Part shown: positions 7,775-16,477 of the stretch, in pieces
Layout: each line of letters opens with the position of its first letter
How positions within the stretch are numbered: position 1 is the stretch's first letter
Assembly: GCA_964486825.1 (NCBI GenBank)
Contig: CAZAQS010000045.1
Span: 1 to 24,581 of the forward strand
Direction of reading: 5' to 3'
Length of the DNA stretch: 24,581 nt
Origin: CAZAQS01 sp964486825
GTDB lineage: Bacteria; Chloroflexota; Anaerolineae; Anaerolineales; UBA4823
The notes under the pieces: model-generated
Seen by the model: only the letters and a program-made list of their open reading frames with translations
What the model was told of the DNA's origin: nothing
Databases searched by the model: none
Made by a program: the position numbers and the translations under genes

Positions 7775-10700
7775 CTATGGTAGTTTGGTGATCCGTCCTT
7801 CGATCGTCGGATAAACTGCAGGATCTATGGGGGTATTGGCAGGAGGTACACCAAAGCGGTACTGTACGTATTCTATCAGGGCGTCCAGGTCGCTGACCCC
7901 AATGTAAGCAAGGTTCGTTCCGCTGAGGAAGGTGCTGAACTTGTCGCCCCCGGTCGCCAAGTACTCATTCATGGTCACTGTATAGGCAGTCTCATCGTAG
8001 GCGATTGGCGTCCCATCTGACAGTGTTAGCGCCGAGATGCGCGATCCTACTGGGAGATTCAGGTCGTAAGAGTAGGTTATGCCTGAAACCAGCAGCACCT
8101 TGGAAGAGGTCTGGGTGGGAGGGAACTGTTGCTCCAGCAGGGCGTAGATTTGGCTGCCGGTCAGTGTCATGGTGGCAAGCTTGTTGTCGAACGGTTGGAC
8201 AGTCAAGAAATCGCCATAAGTGATATCGTGCGGGTAGGTGGTGTATTCGAGTGAGGCTCGAATACCGCCCGGGTTCATAAAGGCGATCTGTGTGCCGCCT
8301 TTCCAGCGTTGGGCGTCGGCAATCAGGGTACCCATAGGTGATTCACCAGCCGCGTTTGCTGTCCTGCTGATGGTGCCTTCCGTTGAGGCCTTAACGGCGT
8401 TGACGATCGGTGCAATCTCCGTCTTGTAATCATCCACAAGCGCTGCGATTCCTGCATCCGGTGTTACACCCTCGTTCCAGGTGGTAACAACTTGGAGATT
8501 CGATGTGGCTACGTTTCGGAACAGTCGGTCATAGCGTAGGTCGGAGACTCCAATAGCTGTCCCGGATGAGTATTGTTCGATGATCGGGATGTTGTTGATC
8601 ACCCCTGTGTAGCCGCTGTGTGAGTGGCCAGCGATGATCAGGTCAACGCCTGGCACGGCCACCGTGAGCATCTCGCCACTCACGACACCGCCGTATACGT
8701 CCGGCATGTGCGCCAGTACAACGACCAGGTCAGCGCCTTGGGAGCGCAGCTCACCCGTTAGCTGGCTTACGATCGGTCCTACCGGGCGGAACTCCAGCCC
8801 GGCCAGGTTTCCGGCCATGACAATGGTAGGCGTGTACTCGCTGGTTACACCGATTACACCAATCTGTTGTCCCTTGACAGTAAACATAGTAGTTGGAACC
8901 ATCCAGTAGGGTCGTGCGCCGGTTCCAGTGTAGAAGACGTTAGCGAGCAGGATGGGGAAGTTGGCCTGAGCGATGCGCTCTTGAAGGATGGCCTGGCCCC
9001 AGTCGAATTCATGGTTGCCTACCACCGATGCCATATAGCCCATATGGTTGAAGACGTTGATGGCCGGAGCCCCTTGCAGCAAGTTGGAGATGGGCGTGCC
9101 CTGCATGATGTCCCCAGCATCTAAGAGTAGGGTGCCGAGGGGATTGAGGGTCTTGTAGTTATTGATGTAGGCCATGTTGTAGGCTGCACCGCCGACAGGC
9201 TTGGTGCTCACGAGCTTCCCTGTTTCGAGCTGCCCATGAAAGTCGTTGGTCGAAAGGAAGGTGTAGAGTGGATAACGCGCCTCTCGAACCCATGCCAGAG
9301 CTTCAGCATTTGTCACCAATTGCTTGGGTAGGATCTGGTTTCCATCAGGTAAGAAGATCCCAGCCTGGATGGCATAGGTTGTAGCTCCCTTGGCCCAACT
9401 GGAGATGGTGCCACTATCCGTGTATGAATTGAGCACAGTCATATCCGTTCCGATATCACGGAGGAACTCCATTGCCACGTTGCTCAATAGGAAGAACTCA
9501 CCCTCACGAGAGAGTTCTGTTCCTGGTGTTTTCTTGTCGCTGGGTATTCGCAGGTAGCTATCTCGAGAGAGGTCGAATGCTGTCCAGAGCAAGTCTGCGT
9601 TGTCGCTGCGGGTTATGGGGAATCCGGCGGTTTCACTTAGCCAGGTGTTCACAGGTGGAAGTAGTGTATAGTTCTGTACGAATACGTCGCTGGGGGAAAT
9701 CGTGCCCCGCTCCATTATCCAGTCTGTGATCAGCTCGCGCACCTCAGTTGTAGATTGGTAGAGCTTATTCGCAGTTGGGAACATACCGGAAGCGCGGTAG
9801 TTGTTGAGTGCTACGCGTACGATCTGGTCCATGGCAAGCGGCTGTCCGTTGAGCTTGAGCTCGACCACACGCTGTCCAACGGGTTTGGTCACATCCAGCT
9901 TATACTCGATACCTGCCCACAGGTCATAGTTATAATCGCGCACCATAGTGTTGACTGTCACGCCAGCCGGCTCGTAGTAGTAACGGTTGAAGTAGTTTGA
10001 GGTCCACTCCAGCTCGTCCTTGATCATCTGCCCGGTTGCTTCGATCACATAAAGTGTGTTGTCGTAGATGTAAACGGCGTAGGCATCCTTGAGCTTGATC
10101 GGTCCAGTAAACAGCTGAGCCTGGTTGTTAAAGAGGGCTGCCAGCGAAGCCTCCACTGGGAAACCGGCTGCTGCGGCGGCCTCCATTTGCACATGGTTGA
10201 TCAGGTCAGCCATCGGGCCGTCTGCGATGCGGGCCTTGAAGCCGCCGGGGAAGTCATCGGCTGCATAGCCGATGGGTGTGTTTATGTAAGCAACTGCTGC
10301 GTCGTGATAGGGCTTGGTAATGGCCAGGATGTTTGGGTCCTCGGCGTAGCCCCACATCACAGGCGTCGTGCTGGATTTGGTGGTCACCGTCCAATCGCTC
10401 CCTGAGCCGGTCACCGTAATGCGGATGTCGGAAACGTTACGTGTGTGATAGTTGGGCTCTGTGATTAGCACGCCGTTGATCAATTGGCCTGCGACATTCG
10501 CATGCGCGTGCCCAGCCAAGATCACGTCGATGCCTGGAACCTCGTAAGCCAGGAACTTAGCGAAGTTTTCCTCCCTTCCGTAGCCGTAGGTTTCATCTAA
10601 GCCAGTATGCGCTGCAACGACGATCACATCTGCCCCTGCTGCGCGCATCTCAGGTACATATTGGTTAGCTGCATCCATCGCGTCCCCAAACACGCAGTCT

Positions 10701-11290
10701 ACGATGTTCTCGGGACGCTCCCAGTGTACAACTGCCGGCGGGGTCAAGCCCAAAATGCCCACTTGCACACCACCTATGTCCTCTATGACATATGGCTGAA
10801 AGGTATAGTCGCGACAGCCGGTGACATTGGCAGAGAGCAGCGGGAAGTTCGCTTCAGCTTGATACTTATTAAAGACCGACGGGCCGAAGTTGAACTCATG
10901 GTTGCCGACAGTGCCAGACACGAACCCCATGGCGTTCATTGTAGCAGCCAGAGGGTTCATTGCCTCAGGATGGAGCACCCCAAAATAATACGCCAGGGGG
11001 GTTCCCTGGATCGTATCACCATTATCGATCAAGATCGTGTTGGGGTTCGTAGCACGTACTTCCTGAGCGTAGGTCATAACCTTGGTCAGGCCGCGCCCTG
11101 AAGTGCTGCTGGGTACGCTATCCGTGAAATAATCGTAGTTATCAATATTGCCGTGAATGTCGCTGGTCCCAAGGATGACCAAATCGCGGGTCTCTTCCGC
11201 CCTGGCAGCGCTGGTTGGTATAAACGCTGGAATCGCTATGGTTAATATTAGAAACATAGACATCAAAGCGTGAAGTTTTTTATTCATCAT
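7775..11290 (-). CDS. Secreted bifunctional nucleotide phosphoesterase, YfkN-like (2',3'-cyclic phosphodiesterase + 5'-nucleotidase)
   Basis: An exported 1171-aa phosphoesterase that should release phosphate and nucleosides from extracellular nucleotides. A signal peptide (residues 1-31, ending TSAARAEE) precedes two metallophosphatase units. Unit 1 is CpdB-like: SDIHGN (D44, H46), NGDTIQGT (90-97), GNHEF (129-133), VAAH (H228), GHAHAN (260-265), and the CpdB-type NNYRASGMFP near 496. Unit 2 is 5'-nucleotidase-like: NDFHGQ (D683, H685), DAGDIMQGT, GNHEFDWG (758-765), GHSHSG (888-893), then NPGGIR (1006-1011) and GDFLTVQPFDN (1026-1036) of the nucleotide-binding domain. Residues 620-670 between the units resemble one S-layer homology repeat. 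This is the layout of B. subtilis YfkN. The frame is open 18 codons further up, but AGGAG at 11299-11295 marks the ATG at 11290 (or 11287, 3 bases on, with better spacing). No LPxTG-type tail is present. Confidence 0.9.
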   Translation of the reverse strand: MMNKKLHALMSMFLILTIAIPAFIPTSAARAEETRDLVILGTSDIHGNIDNYDYFTDSVPSSTSGRGLTKVMTYAQEVRATNPNTILIDNGDTIQGTPLAYYFGVLHPEAMNPLAATMNAMGFVSGTVGNHEFNFGPSVFNKYQAEANFPLLSANVTGCRDYTFQPYVIEDIGGVQVGILGLTPPAVVHWERPENIVDCVFGDAMDAANQYVPEMRAAGADVIVVAAHTGLDETYGYGREENFAKFLAYEVPGIDVILAGHAHANVAGQLINGVLITEPNYHTRNVSDIRITVTGSGSDWTVTTKSSTTPVMWGYAEDPNILAITKPYHDAAVAYINTPIGYAADDFPGGFKARIADGPMADLINHVQMEAAAAAGFPVEASLAALFNNQAQLFTGPIKLKDAYAVYIYDNTLYVIEATGQMIKDELEWTSNYFNRYYYEPAGVTVNTMVRDYNYDLWAGIEYKLDVTKPVGQRVVELKLNGQPLAMDQIVRVALNNYRASGMFPTANKLYQSTTEVRELITDWIMERGTISPSDVFVQNYTLLPPVNTWLSETAGFPITRSDNADLLWTAFDLSRDSYLRIPSDKKTPGTELSREGEFFLLSNVAMEFLRDIGTDMTVLNSYTDSGTISSWAKGATTYAIQAGIFLPDGNQILPKQLVTNAEALAWVREARYPLYTFLSTNDFHGQLETGKLVSTKPVGGAAYNMAYINNYKTLNPLGTLLLDAGDIMQGTPISNLLQGAPAINVFNHMGYMASVVGNHEFDWGQAILQERIAQANFPILLANVFYTGTGARPYWMVPTTMFTVKGQQIGVIGVTSEYTPTIVMAGNLAGLEFRPVGPIVSQLTGELRSQGADLVVVLAHMPDVYGGVVSGEMLTVAVPGVDLIIAGHSHSGYTGVINNIPIIEQYSSGTAIGVSDLRYDRLFRNVATSNLQVVTTWNEGVTPDAGIAALVDDYKTEIAPIVNAVKASTEGTISRTANAAGESPMGTLIADAQRWKGGTQIAFMNPGGIRASLEYTTYPHDITYGDFLTVQPFDNKLATMTLTGSQIYALLEQQFPPTQTSSKVLLVSGITYSYDLNLPVGSRISALTLSDGTPIAYDETAYTVTMNEYLATGGDKFSTFLSGTNLAYIGVSDLDALIEYVQYRFGVPPANTPIDPAVYPTIEGRITKLP

Positions 11291-11818
11291 TTTTCTCCTA
11301 TTCGAAATCGGAAACTTTAGTCGCTTTCCTTTTGGGCAAACCACGTTCGTTGCTTAGGATCGTCACCTCCTTGCCGTAGGTTTCTATTCGGCGAAAGCTA
11401 AATGAGGATATAAGGTAAAAAAAAAGTTTATAAGTATTGTGCGTAGGTTATTACTAGAACATACTCCTTCTCAGGTATGGGATATATAGATTAAAATCCT
11501 TAGGAACAAAATTAAATGGAAATACATCATTGAGAGGTGATAGATCCTTCACATGTCTCGAAAATTGAGATGATGAAATCGATCGTATTTACAGATCACC
11601 TCCTACACGGAAGCAAGTGCAGTCAACCTTCATGGTTTCGGCCTATTATTTTTATTATTTTTTAGAGATTCAAGCTAATATGTAATGGAAAATATTATAA
11701 CAAAAAAGTTCTCATTTTTTATTAATCTTAATTTAATTCATGTTAATTATTGTTCTTGATGGATTGTGCATCGGTTTGTGTTTATTATCACATAAAGAAT
11801 AAGGTAAACTTGACTTCT
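11291..11818. other. AT-rich divergent intergenic interval with inverted repeat and SD-like motifs
   Basis: About 0.5 kb between the divergent phosphoesterase and glycosyltransferase genes. I see no convincing protein gene. It holds AGGAG at 11295-11299 (minus strand, the phosphoesterase ribosome site), two strong GGAGGTGA-type motifs on the minus strand (near 11365-11375 and 11594-11603) with no start codon at usable distance, and an inverted repeat GAGGTGAT/ATCACCTC (11534-11541 and 11595-11602) with a 53-nt spacer. The stretch 11640-11760 is strongly AT-rich. It may be a structured 5' leader of the phosphoesterase mRNA; no known riboswitch consensus was recognised. Confidence 0.5.
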
Positions 11819-11821
11819 ATG
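11805..11821 (+). promoter_or_regulatory. Possible -10 element and leaderless start of the glycosyltransferase
   Basis: TAAACT (11805-11810) lies 8 nt before the ATG at 11819, the distance expected if transcription began at or just before the start codon. The -35 position reads TTATTA, a poor match. An alternative reading is AAGG (11801-11804) serving as ribosome site for the in-frame TTG at 11810. The sequence does not decide between these. Confidence 0.3.
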
Positions 11822-13024
11822 AAAATCATCATCCCTGCCATGGGCTCGCGCGGCGACGTCCAGCCTTATCTCAACTTAAGCCAGGGTTTGCAGGCTGCCG
11901 GGCACGATGTGACCCTGGCGACCAACCCAACCCTGCTGCCCCTGGCAGCCGCCCACGGGGTTAAAGGTGCGCCGGTAGGCCCTCCGGTCGATATGGGGGA
12001 GGTGGGCGCACGCTTGTTAGCCCAGTCCTTCAACAATATGTGGATTGGGATGCTGCGCGTGATGCAGTTCGGCGCAAAACTGATCCAGGAAGCTTATCCT
12101 GATGTACTGGAAGTTTGTCGTGGCGCTGACCTGGTCATCACGACGGATACGACCAGCGGCATTGCCGAGGCTGAGAACCTTGGCTTGCCATGGATCAGTG
12201 TTACTTTGCAGCCTGGTCGTATCCCGGTGCCTAGCCAATCCCCCGGTTTTTTTCAGCGCGCTTTTTTCCCTTTACTGGGCAAGCTGCTAGTCGCTCCCAC
12301 GAACCGCTTCCGGGCGCGTGTTGGCGCTCCACCGGCAGAGGACATCAGCTCTATCATGTCGGAGCACATGGGCTTGCTGCCGGTCAGCCGGTGCGTTGCT
12401 CCACCTGACCCCCGCTGGCCTCCCCAGGTCCATCTGACCGGCTACTGGTTCTCCCGCGGACAGGTGAATTGGTTTCCCCCAACTGACTTGCTTGAGTTCC
12501 TCGCTGCCGGAGATCCTCCAGTTGCCGTGAGTCTGGGTGTAATGAGCATGTCCGGCAAACACGCCCACCAGGGAGCTGAGATCGTGCTCCAGGCCTTGAG
12601 GGAAGCCAGACTGCGCGCCATCATCCAGGGTTGGGATGCCGCCCTCCAGGCCAAGGACCTGTCCGGGGAGGTCTACCACGCTGGACCCATGCCGCATGAC
12701 TGGCTCTTTGAGCGGGTCGGGGCGGTGATCCACCACGGTGGCTTTGGCACTACGGCTGCCGTGCTACGGTCGGGCGCGCCTGGCATCGTCGTGCCGCATA
12801 TCATCGACCAGTTTTACTGGGGTCAACGGGTATATGAGCTGGGGGTAGGGCCGAAGTTCATCTCGCGTGGAAAGTTAAACGCTCAAAACCTTGAAAATGC
12901 ACTCGGGCAAGCCTTGAACGATGGCGATATGCGCCGGAAAGCCTCGGCTCTGGGAGATGCCATCCGGTCTGAGCCGGATGGGGTCAGCGTTGCTGTGCGC
13001 CTGATCGAGGGGTTGGCGGGCTGA
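11819..13024 (+). CDS. GT1-family (UGT/sterol-glucosyltransferase-like) glycosyltransferase
   Basis: A 401-aa GT-B glycosyltransferase of family 1, which moves a sugar from a nucleotide donor to a lipid or other small acceptor. The N-terminus MKIIIPAMGSRGDVQPYL is the hallmark of this family (nucleotide-sugar glycosyltransferases acting on sterols, macrolides and glycolipids). The C-terminal donor site shows HAGPMPHDWLF, then HHGGFGTT (305-312), a VPHIIDQFYW segment with D330 and Q331, and a GVGPK stretch, as in plant and bacterial UGTs. The open frame extends 23 codons upstream, but that part is AT-rich and unlike the family, so the ATG at 11819 (or TTG at 11810) is chosen. Only + strand gene in a long minus-strand region, ending 34 bp from the convergent membrane-protein gene with no clear terminator between. 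The acceptor cannot be deduced; no lipid or antibiotic cluster is adjacent. Confidence 0.88.
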   Translation: MKIIIPAMGSRGDVQPYLNLSQGLQAAGHDVTLATNPTLLPLAAAHGVKGAPVGPPVDMGEVGARLLAQSFNNMWIGMLRVMQFGAKLIQEAYPDVLEVCRGADLVITTDTTSGIAEAENLGLPWISVTLQPGRIPVPSQSPGFFQRAFFPLLGKLLVAPTNRFRARVGAPPAEDISSIMSEHMGLLPVSRCVAPPDPRWPPQVHLTGYWFSRGQVNWFPPTDLLEFLAAGDPPVAVSLGVMSMSGKHAHQGAEIVLQALREARLRAIIQGWDAALQAKDLSGEVYHAGPMPHDWLFERVGAVIHHGGFGTTAAVLRSGAPGIVVPHIIDQFYWGQRVYELGVGPKFISRGKLNAQNLENALGQALNDGDMRRKASALGDAIRSEPDGVSVAVRLIEGLAG

Positions 13025-13058
13025 AAGGCGATCATCTATCTTTTCACGATGACTGGTG

Positions 13059-14516
13059 CTACTTTTTGGGAGCCGTACTCTCCAACCTTGCCATCCATAA
13101 ACTGGCTGTCTCTGGCTGGACTGTCTCTTCAACCACAGAAAGCAAATGCATGCTTAGTTGGTCGATATCGACTTCATCACGAAGCAGGACAGCAAAGGAT
13201 TCCAATGTTTGAGCGGCGTCATAGCGGCGGCGGAAAAAGCGCCTATCGATGAACTCTTGAATGCGCCTGCGGAATGGGTTGAACAAAGCTGCGATCACCA
13301 ACGTGGAGAGAACGATAGCAACCTGCGAGTCGGCTGCCTGGCCGCTGATCGAGCGAAAGGCCTGCTGGAATGTAACTACGCTGGCGAAATAAATCAAAAC
13401 CAGGCTGAAGGTAAGCGAGCTATAAATCAGGGTTCGACGGATGATGAGATCAATGTCGAAAAGTTGGTAGCGCAGGATTGCTATCGCCATGGAAGCTGGA
13501 AATAAGAGCAGGATTACACCGACGAAGTTTGCATCCAGGCCAGGTAAACCAAAAAAAGGCGGCAGCAAGTAAAACAAGACTGCCAGACTGCCGACGGTTA
13601 ACCCGCTGAATACCACAAATCGGATTTTCTTGCGGCTTGATTCTGATCTGTCCCGGCGGTATTGGTGTAGTATGATGGCAACCGTTGGTAGGAACAAGCC
13701 GATAGCAGCCAGGGACTCACCTTGCCCCCAGGAATCAATCCATTCCAAAGTGTTACTTAAATAGATTCTAGTGATGGCAAAGTAAGCAATTATGAAAAAG
13801 AAAACAGCCAGGTAGGGGACATACAACCAACCAGGGCGTTTAACCAGGATGGGGAGTGGACGCGGGAATGTCAAAGCAAGCTGTACACCTGCGGCCCAGT
13901 TCGATAACCACAAGAAAGAGGCAATCACAGTGTACAGCCAAAAGCCATACCCGGTCAAGATATCTGGAACCTGCCGGTAGAGGGACCAGACGTAGAAATG
14001 GCTGCCGGTCATCGCCCAAATGAAAACGCTGGCAGCAGATGGATCGTTAGGACGGCGGAGAAAGACGAAAAAGATCAGGATCTGGGTGACGGCTGCATAC
14101 AGGAGGACTCCCCAATGGGCTGCGAGGATTGCCAGGATGGGCTGGTTTGTCAGTCTAACCGGAATGGACAGCATTTCCCCATCTCTTAAGACCTGGTATT
14201 CTATTACCTGCCCTACGCTCAATTCTGAAGACGCCCTACCAGGCTTGAATATATTGTTGATAATCGATCCGATAGGTACCCCATCAATAGCAACCAAAAA
14301 ATCGTTAGCTTGCAAACCGCTTTCAATTGAATAGGTGTGCAGGTGAATTCCCCGGTTATCCCAGGCTTGCGGGCTCTTATCGATCCTGGCCCCATCGGAA
14401 GGTGTGAGAAGCTGGTAGGCGAAAACCACACCCACCAGAAGCAGGCAGAAGCCTCCGAATAACCAGATCAGGCTTGGTCTTAATACCAATTCTTTCAGCC
14501 GTCTTTCTTGATCCAT
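13059..14516 (-). CDS. PDZ-domain multi-pass membrane protein, sensor-like without kinase
   Basis: A 485-aa membrane protein. It begins with a transmembrane helix (about 18-36), an extracytoplasmic PDZ-like domain (about 55-120, with SGLQANDFLVAIDGVPIG), then roughly seven to eight hydrophobic helices (about 127-400) with short loops, and a cytoplasmic tail starting near RRRIQEFIDRRFFRRRYDA. From memory, this tail followed by a GAF or histidine-kinase module is common in Chloroflexota sensor proteins. Here the chain stops after SVVEETVQPETASLWMA, with no H-box or ATPase, so it resembles the input half of a sensor. It lies 41 bp downstream of ettA on the same strand and may be cotranscribed. 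AGGGG precedes the ATG by about 8 nt. Substrate or ligand unknown; a protease role is unlikely because no catalytic motif accompanies the PDZ domain. Confidence 0.75.
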   Translation of the reverse strand: MDQERRLKELVLRPSLIWLFGGFCLLLVGVVFAYQLLTPSDGARIDKSPQAWDNRGIHLHTYSIESGLQANDFLVAIDGVPIGSIINNIFKPGRASSELSVGQVIEYQVLRDGEMLSIPVRLTNQPILAILAAHWGVLLYAAVTQILIFFVFLRRPNDPSAASVFIWAMTGSHFYVWSLYRQVPDILTGYGFWLYTVIASFLWLSNWAAGVQLALTFPRPLPILVKRPGWLYVPYLAVFFFIIAYFAITRIYLSNTLEWIDSWGQGESLAAIGLFLPTVAIILHQYRRDRSESSRKKIRFVVFSGLTVGSLAVLFYLLPPFFGLPGLDANFVGVILLLFPASMAIAILRYQLFDIDLIIRRTLIYSSLTFSLVLIYFASVVTFQQAFRSISGQAADSQVAIVLSTLVIAALFNPFRRRIQEFIDRRFFRRRYDAAQTLESFAVLLRDEVDIDQLSMHLLSVVEETVQPETASLWMARLESTAPKK

Positions 14517-14557
14517 AATGACAACCCCTATTTTGAGAACAAAAGCAAGGCTGAGGC

Positions 14558-16243
14558 TTAGCGCGTCAGGCTGCGGTACTTGATGCGGTGCGGCGTATCC
14601 GCCTCCTTGCCTAGTCGTCGTTTGCGGTCTGCTTCATAATCCGACCAGTTCCCGTGGAACCAGCGTACCTGGCTATCCCCTTCAAATGCCAGGATATGTG
14701 TGGCTACCCGGTCCAGGAACCAGCGGTCGTGGCTGACCACGATAGCGCAACCGGCGAAGTTGTCCAGCGCTTCCTCGAGCGCCCGGAGCGTATTGACATC
14801 CAGATCGTTGGTCGGCTCGTCCAACAGCAGCACGTTGGCGCCCTGTCTGAGCATTTTTGCCAGGTGCACCCGGTTGCGCTCGCCGCCTGACAGGTTTTCC
14901 ACCTGCTTCTGTTGGTCGGAGCCCAGGAAGTTGAAGGAGGCCACGTAAGCTCGAGAATTCATCTTCCGGCTTCCCAGGGAAATAATGTCTTCGTCTCCCG
15001 AGATCTCTTCCCAGACGTTCTTTTCTCCATCCAGGGATTCACGGGACTGATCCACATACCCAAGTTGGACTGTCTGCCCGATCTCTATTTGACCACGGTC
15101 TGGTTTTTCCTGCCCGGTGATCAGTTTCAGCAAGGTCGTCTTTCCAGCGCCGTTCGGGCCGATCACCCCAACGATGCTGCCGGGTGGGATGCTCAAATCC
15201 AGGTCTTCGAGCAAGACGCGTTCCCGGCCACCCTCACCGAAAGCTTTGGTGACACCTTTCAGCTCGATGACCACGTCCCCCAAGCGAGGACCCGGGGGGA
15301 TATAGATCTCCAGGTCTTCCCGGCGCTTTTCGTACTCCTGGTCGAGCAGCTTCTCGTAAGCCGTGACGCGCGCTTTACCCTTCGCCTGCCTGGCCTTGGG
15401 TGACATATGGATCCACTCCAGCTCGCGTTCAAGTGTCCTCTGGCGCTTGCTTTCGCCGCTCTCTTCGCGCGACAACCTCTCCCTCTTCTGTTCCAGCCAG
15501 GAAGAATAATTGCCCCTCCAGGGGATGCCGTGACCCCGGTCGAGTTCCAGGATCCACCCGGCTACATTGTCCAGGAAGTAGCGGTCGTGGGTTACTGCGA
15601 TCACCGTTCCTTGGTACTGTTGAAGATGCCTTTCCAGCCAGGCAACCGACTCTGCATCCAGGTGGTTGGTTGGCTCGTCGAGCAGCAGGATATCCGGCTC
15701 GGTCAAAAGCAGCCGGCATAGAGCCACTCGCCGGCGTTCGCCTCCTGATAGCACGGCAATGGGGGTGTCACCGGGTGGGCAGCGGAGCGCATCCATAGCA
15801 ATCTCCAGGCGGTTTTCTAATGTCCAGGCGTCGTGTTTATCCAGCTCCTCTTGCAGGCGCCCCTGTTCTTCGATCAAGGCCTCGAAATCTGCATCCGGCT
15901 CGGCGAAGCGGGCGCTGACTTGCTCGAACTCCGCCAGCATGTCTACCAATGGCTGAACCGACTCCTCCACTACTTGTATGACGGTCTTGGAATCATCCAG
16001 CCCGGGTTCCTGTTCTAGCAGCCCGGTAGTATAGCCTTTTGAAATGGTGGTCTCCCCGCTATAGCCGTCGTCCTTTCCGGCCATGATCCTCAAAAGCGTG
16101 CTCTTGCCAGCCCCGTTCAAACCTAGAACGCCGATCTTGGCCCCATAGTAGAAGCCCAGAGAGATATCCCTCAAGACCTGCCTGTTGGGGGGGAAGATGC
16201 GTCCCACTCGCACCATGGAGAAGATCACTTGTTGGTCATTCAT
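14558..16243 (-). CDS. ettA: Energy-dependent translational throttle protein EttA (ABC-F ATPase)
   Basis: A cytoplasmic ABC-F protein of 561 aa (E. coli EttA 555) that binds the ribosomal E site and gates the first peptide bond according to the ATP/ADP ratio. Two nucleotide-binding domains are complete: Walker A GLNGAGKST (41-49), signature LSGGERRR (165-172), Walker B LLLDEPTNHLD (186-196); then Walker A GPNGAGKTT (362-370), LSGGERNR (451-458), LLLDEPTNDLD (472-482). The linker at about 247-303, containing SPKARQAKGKARVTAYEKLL, is the P-site tRNA interaction motif and is diagnostic for EttA. The N-terminus IFSMVRVGRIFPPNR also matches EttA rather than Uup or antibiotic-resistance ABC-Fs. AAGGAAGG precedes the ATG. 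The PDZ membrane gene follows on the same strand. Confidence 0.96.
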   Translation of the reverse strand: MNDQQVIFSMVRVGRIFPPNRQVLRDISLGFYYGAKIGVLGLNGAGKSTLLRIMAGKDDGYSGETTISKGYTTGLLEQEPGLDDSKTVIQVVEESVQPLVDMLAEFEQVSARFAEPDADFEALIEEQGRLQEELDKHDAWTLENRLEIAMDALRCPPGDTPIAVLSGGERRRVALCRLLLTEPDILLLDEPTNHLDAESVAWLERHLQQYQGTVIAVTHDRYFLDNVAGWILELDRGHGIPWRGNYSSWLEQKRERLSREESGESKRQRTLERELEWIHMSPKARQAKGKARVTAYEKLLDQEYEKRREDLEIYIPPGPRLGDVVIELKGVTKAFGEGGRERVLLEDLDLSIPPGSIVGVIGPNGAGKTTLLKLITGQEKPDRGQIEIGQTVQLGYVDQSRESLDGEKNVWEEISGDEDIISLGSRKMNSRAYVASFNFLGSDQQKQVENLSGGERNRVHLAKMLRQGANVLLLDEPTNDLDVNTLRALEEALDNFAGCAIVVSHDRWFLDRVATHILAFEGDSQVRWFHGNWSDYEADRKRRLGKEADTPHRIKYRSLTR

Positions 16244-16427
16244 ACGCCTTCCTTTCCATTACTGCTCGGGCATGGGTACGATTTTACCCTTATTCCACCT
16301 GATTTTATCTAATCTCTTTGAGCTGATATCGATCCCAGGAAAGCGAAGCTTACAAATATGTACGGATCTCCCCAGGATAAGGATCCATTCTTGCAAACTT
16401 GTATGGGAAAATTCCAATTACTTTAAC

Positions 16428-16433
16428 TATAAT
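16428..16433 (+). promoter_or_regulatory. -10 element for the secreted sortase-like gene
   Basis: A perfect TATAAT lies 44 nt before the ATG at 16478 in the otherwise empty 16244-16477 interval. No good -35 hexamer is seen 16-18 nt upstream. No Shine-Dalgarno sequence is evident before the start codon. Confidence 0.4.
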
Positions 16434-16477
16434 TGTATAAGCAATGATAAATGATAAATTTTAAATAGCAGAACATA

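Noticed and set aside
11589..11633. A 14-codon minus-strand ORF (MKVDCTCFRVGGDL) inside the intergenic region
   Set aside because: No ribosome site before it and too short to judge; its last codons are the GGAGGTGATC motif, which is better explained as a regulatory element.
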